From Bryobacterales bacterium (GTDB lineage: Bacteria > Acidobacteriota > Terriglobia > Bryobacterales > Bryobacteraceae), in contig PKYZ01000645.1 in NCBI GenBank assembly GCA_003132865.1, positions 1 through 7,236 on the forward strand: a DNA stretch of 7,236 nt. Reading direction: 5' to 3'. Made by a program: the position numbers and the translations under genes. Under the pieces are notes generated by a model that was not told the DNA's origin, made no database searches, and was given only the letters and a program-made list of their open reading frames with translations. Each line of letters starts with the position of its first letter. Within the stretch, counting starts at the first letter, position 1. This document shows positions 5,125 through 7,236 of this stretch, one piece after another.

Positions 5125-6039
5125 TTATGGCCTCTCCGCGATCGCAATCAATGTATCCGTTTGATTTAGATTCTGAAGAACTCCAGCATACGCCTCCTCC
5201 AGCCGCCTATCGCGAAACTGAGGCAGCCTGGCGTGACCTCCTGGCTGTCCGCGCATTAACCAAAACAAATGATTGGCCAACGGATACCGCTGGAACCCCC
5301 GCACAGTGATTCCGGCGAATCCGGCCGCTTCCAGATAGGTATGAAGGCTTTGGCGCGTATGAAGCACCAGATGTTCGCTCCAAAATGTGAATTTCTTGAA
5401 CGCGTCGAGGTTGAAACTCGTTATCAAGGCATCGCCGGCGTGCGGCACTTCAATCCATATCTTCGCGCCCGGCGCGAGCACCCGATGGAGTGACCTGAGC
5501 GACTCTAAAGGTTCAGCCAGGTGCTCGAACACGTGAAACATCGAACAGAACTCGAACGCATTCGACAACGAGCCGCCTAAGCTCCCGATAGACGGATAGA
5601 CGTTATAGTGCAACCCAATGAGGAGCTCGCGCATGTCACGCTGCGGCTCAATCGCGTGAACTTCCTTTGCAACGGGCCGCAGCAGGTCTAGAATGCCGCC
5701 CAGGCCGGAACCGACATCCAGCCACCGTTTGTTGGCTACAAGGTAACGGATCTGTTCGGCGCGCCGGTGATCGTCTTCCCAAGCTGCTGCCAATGCTGCG
5801 TTACGATTTTCACTGCTCCAATACGACGCACCCGGTTTCCGCTCATAGTATGAAAGGCTCACATGCTCCGCTGTGCTCAGAAAAATCACGCCAGATTGTT
5901 CACAGCGAAACACGGAAATGCCGGAACGATCCCGGACAGTTGGCCAGTAGGAAACAACTGACTTGCGGTCAACTATCCCCAGCGATACAAGCTCGTCGTA
6001 AATCGGGCTGTCTGGCTCGGTAGGAGGGAGCGTAGTCAT
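5125..6039 (-). CDS. Class I SAM-dependent methyltransferase (Methyltransf_23-like)
   Basis: This 304-residue protein is predicted to transfer a methyl group from S-adenosylmethionine; the acceptor is unknown but a sugar or glycan intermediate fits the neighbours. The SAM-binding loop is at residues 107-115 (LDVGSGLGG), followed by the acidic residue ending strand 2 (Glu131, HAIEP) and the motif FHVFEHLAEPLESLRSLHRVLAPGA (about 168-192) typical of this fold. The N-terminal segment VFRCEQSGVIFLS resembles the zinc-ribbon start of sugar and lipopolysaccharide methyltransferases (usually CxxC) but keeps only one Cys, so it probably no longer binds metal. ATG 6039 has no clear ribosome site. It lies 74 nt downstream of the TPR-glycosyltransferase on the same strand, with a hairpin in the gap. 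It converges on the glycosyltransferase at 4093-4965. The gene looks intact. Confidence 0.85.
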   Translation of the reverse strand: MTTLPPTEPDSPIYDELVSLGIVDRKSVVSYWPTVRDRSGISVFRCEQSGVIFLSTAEHVSLSYYERKPGASYWSSENRNAALAAAWEDDHRRAEQIRYLVANKRWLDVGSGLGGILDLLRPVAKEVHAIEPQRDMRELLIGLHYNVYPSIGSLGGSLSNAFEFCSMFHVFEHLAEPLESLRSLHRVLAPGAKIWIEVPHAGDALITSFNLDAFKKFTFWSEHLVLHTRQSLHTYLEAAGFAGITVRGFQRYPLANHLFWLMRGQPGGHARLPQFRDRRLEEAYAGVLQNLNQTDTLIAIAERP

Positions 6040-6070
6040 GTCATTAAAATGTCAGCGGCTTATGAAATGC

Positions 6071-6102
6071 CGCCGGGGCGATTCATTCGCCGTACGCCGG
6101 CG
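6071..6102 (-). promoter_or_regulatory. Hairpin in the gap between the two minus-strand genes
   Basis: The arms CGCCGG (6097-6102) and CCGGCG (6071-6076) enclose an inner stem (6087-6091 with 6077-6081) with a 5-nt loop; one side has a 5-nt bulge. Only ATTT follows on the minus strand, so it is a poor terminator. It could be an attenuator or RNA-processing site between the two genes. Confidence 0.3.
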
Positions 6103-6113
6103 CCTTGTGAGCT

Positions 6114-7236
6114 TTAGCGGCCCGATGGCAGTAAGGGCCATAACGTCGGCGCCGTATCGGGCGCGGCGGCTTCGCGCGAAGCCAGGTCTGCCAGATCCTG
6201 GGAGAGGCGCTTGAGAACGGGTTCCCACGGCTCGTTCCACGTGCGCTCATACAGGCGCATGGAAGGAAACCAGGGAACGTAGTGCTGACCCATGGTGAAC
6301 CCGTGGCCTGCGCTGGTGAGCATGAGTACCCAGACCGGTCTCCCGAGTGCTCCCGCCATATCGGCGACGGCGGTGGTGGTTGAAACGACCAGATCGAGCG
6401 CCGTGGTCAGGGCGGCCACATCGTCGAGGTCTTGTCTCAAGTCGATGCCGGAGAACTCGTGAATTCGAACGCCGAAGTGGGCGCGGGCCTGGTCGAGTTC
6501 CGCACGGCACTCGTCGTATTGCAGGTTGATGAAGTGGACGCCCGGGACGGACAGGACGGAACCCCATTGCTGCAGGTTCGTGCAGGAAAGATTGCGCAGA
6601 CCGGCGGTTACCCCGCTGCGCCAGCAGATGCCGATGGCCAGACCTGGGCCGAGGGTGTCCAGCCGCTGCCGCCAATGGGCGACGCGTTCCGGATCGGCGC
6701 GCAAGTAGCCGTGGTGGCGTGGAAACCGGTCAAGCGATGCGCGCAGCCAGCGGCCGGCGCTGGCGGCAGGAATCTGGAGATCGGCCAGGGCCGTCGTGGG
6801 GTGCGGCGGAATCTCGCGCGGGATCACTTCGACTCCCGGGAACGAGCGCGCGAACAGGGGAACCAGCCTCGGCTCGCATTCCACAATGTGCCGGTCGCCG
6901 AGTTCCGGAATCATCCCGGCCCAGATGATTTCGTCGCCCACGCCCTGCTCGCCCCAGAAAAGCAGCCGCGTGCCGATGAGCGGGCTGCCGTCCCAACGCG
7001 GCTGGCCGAACGGGCGCGGCTGGGTGCGCTGCCCGTCCGCCCAGCCCCATTCGTATTCTATCCAGCCCCGTTCAATCTCTCCCGTCATGAACAGCACCAG
7101 GGAGCGGTGCCATCGAGCGCGGAGGAAGCCGGGCTGCAGTTCTATAGCCCTGTCGTAGCCAGAAAGGGCCTCGGCAAAACGCTGCGCTTCCATGAGACAA
7201 TTGCCCAGATTGCTCGGGAATGCCCGGAGCTCCGTG
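6114..7236 (-). CDS. TPR plus GT-B (family 9-like) glycosyltransferase, partial (5' end outside window)
   Basis: The frame is open from the right edge to TAA 6114-6116, 373 visible residues. The ATG at 7193 lies inside a TPR helix (NLGNCLMEAQRFAEALSGYDRAIEL), so the gene starts further right. The visible N-terminus ends a TPR array, then AR-W-RSLVLFMTGEIERGWIEYEW, a linker common in TPR proteins fused to transferase domains. The catalytic half resembles the heptosyltransferase-like GT-B fold: RLLFWGEQGVGDEIIWA (visible residues about 91-106), GICWRSG (202-208), and the acceptor/donor loop VVSTTTAVADMAGALG with PVWVL (to 304). Family 9 enzymes usually have a D-T-x-x-x-H pattern in that loop. 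Here it is T-T-x-x-x-D, so donor binding may differ or activity may be lost. It is probably cotranscribed with the methyltransferase for glycan or glycoprotein assembly. Confidence 0.8.
   Translation of the reverse strand, partial: TELRAFPSNLGNCLMEAQRFAEALSGYDRAIELQPGFLRARWHRSLVLFMTGEIERGWIEYEWGWADGQRTQPRPFGQPRWDGSPLIGTRLLFWGEQGVGDEIIWAGMIPELGDRHIVECEPRLVPLFARSFPGVEVIPREIPPHPTTALADLQIPAASAGRWLRASLDRFPRHHGYLRADPERVAHWRQRLDTLGPGLAIGICWRSGVTAGLRNLSCTNLQQWGSVLSVPGVHFINLQYDECRAELDQARAHFGVRIHEFSGIDLRQDLDDVAALTTALDLVVSTTTAVADMAGALGRPVWVLMLTSAGHGFTMGQHYVPWFPSMRLYERTWNEPWEPVLKRLSQDLADLASREAAAPDTAPTLWPLLPSGR

Overview
The window is a high-GC bacterial segment with an accessory, partly decayed left two-thirds and a glycan-type gene neighbourhood on the right. 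The mix of TPR-linked glycosyltransferases, a PIN/RHH toxin-antitoxin pair and paralogous nuclease cassettes suggests a large soil-type genome, perhaps an acidobacterium. That assignment is inference from gene style; no marker gene is present.

Left (1-1883, + strand): the 3' end of an unrecognised gene is followed after 1 nt by a complete Cas4/RecB-like PD-(D/E)XK nuclease with iron-sulfur-type cysteines. An intergenic hairpin comes next, then a small basic HNH-type protein with a CxxC...H...CxxHH zinc/nuclease signature. These look like a phage-type DNA-end-processing or recombination cassette. No CRISPR array or other cas gene is visible.

Middle (1965-3990): a convergent, intact PIN toxin / ribbon-helix-helix antitoxin operon (- strand) with a good promoter. 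It lies between the intact cassette and a second, divergent copy of it (2832 to about 3799). In that copy the nuclease lacks its N-terminal half and carries two +1 frameshifts. The HNH gene has a +1 frameshift and has lost its first motif histidine. The intergenic hairpin is kept, here followed by a T-run. An orphan fragment of a pentapeptide-repeat protein abuts the end.

Right (4093-7236): a family-2 glycosyltransferase with a C-terminal TPR region (+ strand) is split by a single in-frame TGA exactly where this family normally has Trp. A convergent terminator-like hairpin follows. On the - strand lie a SAM-dependent methyltransferase and, upstream of it, a TPR plus GT-B (family-9-like) glycosyltransferase that runs off the right edge. 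These suggest a glycan modification locus.

The most notable points are the duplicated Cas4-like/HNH cassette with its conserved intergenic hairpin, the toxin-antitoxin pair at the truncation boundary of the second copy, and the TGA-for-Trp interruption of the glycosyltransferase.
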